Shown: positions 6,745 to 7,124 of the stretch, in pieces
Layout of the letters: each line of letters starts with the position of its first letter
Numbering within the stretch: position 1 is the first letter of the stretch
Source of the DNA: Eudoraea sp.
GTDB taxonomy: Bacteria > Bacteroidota > Bacteroidia > Flavobacteriales > Flavobacteriaceae
DNA length: 7,124 nucleotides
NCBI GenBank assembly: GCA_013041785.1
Contig: JABDRK010000246.1
Location: 1 to 7,124, forward strand
Direction: 5' to 3'
Made by a program: the position numbers and the translations under genes
Notes under the pieces: generated by a model
Told to the model about the DNA's origin: nothing
The model's input: only the letters and a program-made list of their open reading frames with translations
Databases searched by the model: none

Positions 6745-7124
6745 ATCTCAATTAACGGTAAGTTCTTGTCCTTTAGTACTTGGTTCATCCCTGCTATCCC
6801 CTGCAGGCCTCCGCTATGGATAGCCAGTATGCGGGTATTAGGCTTGAATTCCCCTCTTTTAGCCATCTCAAGCAAACCAAAAAGCAACTTCCCTGTATAA
6901 ATCGGGTCCAGGGAAATACCAGTATCCTGCTTGAACTGGTTAATAAAAGTGATCAGGGCTGGCGTTACCTTGGCATATCCTCCAAAATGGTAATCCCATA
7001 CCAAGCGCCAATTCCCTTTCCGCGCAAAATTACAAATATCCGCTTTCAAACCAGCATCTCTAACGGCAGGAAATCCCAGAACCTCCTGATGGGTTTCCGC
7101 CGAATTAATCAATCCGGCCAGTGT
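6741..7124 (-). CDS. ACC deaminase / D-cysteine desulfhydrase-family PLP enzyme, C-terminal part
   Basis: The reading frame is open to the window edge and continues beyond it, so only the last 127 residues are visible; the PLP lysine lies outside. TLAGLINSA at the edge matches the end of the Gly-rich GTGGTLAGL phosphate-binding loop of this fold-type II family. DPIYTGK and ILAIHSGGLQG are further family blocks. The partial region with WDYHFGGYAKVTP is also typical. Members either open the ring of 1-aminocyclopropane-1-carboxylate or release sulfide from D-cysteine, and many are of unknown substrate. Here Thr follows the conserved Tyr (codon 6894-6896) where true ACC deaminases have Glu, and Ser (codon 6813-6815) stands where they have Leu, which argues against ACC deaminase. 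It overlaps the downstream lipoprotein gene by 4 bp and is the first visible gene of the hemL operon. A TTG start near 7112 should not be used. Confidence 0.92.
   Translation of the reverse strand, partial: TLAGLINSAETHQEVLGFPAVRDAGLKADICNFARKGNWRLVWDYHFGGYAKVTPALITFINQFKQDTGISLDPIYTGKLLFGLLEMAKRGEFKPNTRILAIHSGGLQGIAGMNQVLKDKNLPLIEI

Noticed and set aside
7110..7112. TTG as start codon of the right-edge PLP enzyme
   Set aside because: The frame stays open to the edge and the four extra codons (TLAG) complete a conserved family motif, so this is the interior of a longer gene.
1..7124. CRISPR array, insertion sequence, tRNA/rRNA, riboswitch or defence system
   Set aside because: No regular short direct repeats with spacers, terminal inverted repeats, transposase-like ORF, cloverleaf or known aptamer pattern was seen. 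The only tandem repeats are the coding repeats in the acidic protein.

Overview
The window looks like chromosomal DNA of a Bacteroidota member, most likely a marine-type Flavobacteriaceae. Four things point there: moderate GC with AT-rich leaders and mostly no Shine-Dalgarno; signal peptides ending in 'AQ'; a DUF5117/DUF5118/Met-zincin protease of a type common in Bacteroidota; and a PLP-enzyme / glucosaminidase-LysM lipoprotein / hemL gene order that, from memory, I associate with flavobacteria. No mobile element, CRISPR array, tRNA or rRNA was seen.

Layout. At the left edge lies a possible tail of a plus-strand gene (3-35, weak). Next is a minus-strand gene (210-842) for a secreted, strongly acidic protein built almost entirely of four repeats of 33-35 residues, with its own terminator at 121-151. 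A 287-bp divergent intergenic region separates it from a plus-strand gene (1130-3631) for a large exported zinc metalloprotease with an HExxHxxGxxH site. That gene ends in a strong hairpin terminator. A small plus-strand ORF for a single-membrane-segment protein (3783-3980) follows and has its own very strong terminator. Then comes a plus-strand gene (4138-4584) for a small exported Spy/CpxP-like protein with two LTEVQ motifs and a basic, His-rich tail.

The right third is a minus-strand operon read from the right edge: a truncated ACC deaminase/D-cysteine desulfhydrase-family enzyme (start outside the window), a glucosaminidase-LysM lipoprotein overlapping it by 4 bp (ATGA), and hemL only 6 bp further on. 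The hemL operon and the Spy-like gene converge on a shared bidirectional terminator at 4597-4624.

How the genes work together: hemL supplies 5-aminolevulinate for tetrapyrrole synthesis, and the lipoprotein probably trims peptidoglycan at the envelope. Four of the other products (acidic repeat protein, metalloprotease, small membrane protein, Spy-like protein) are predicted to be envelope or exported proteins of unknown specific role. The least explained items are the acidic repeat protein and the small terminator-bracketed membrane protein. I see no clear evidence for a new multi-gene defence or mobile system here.
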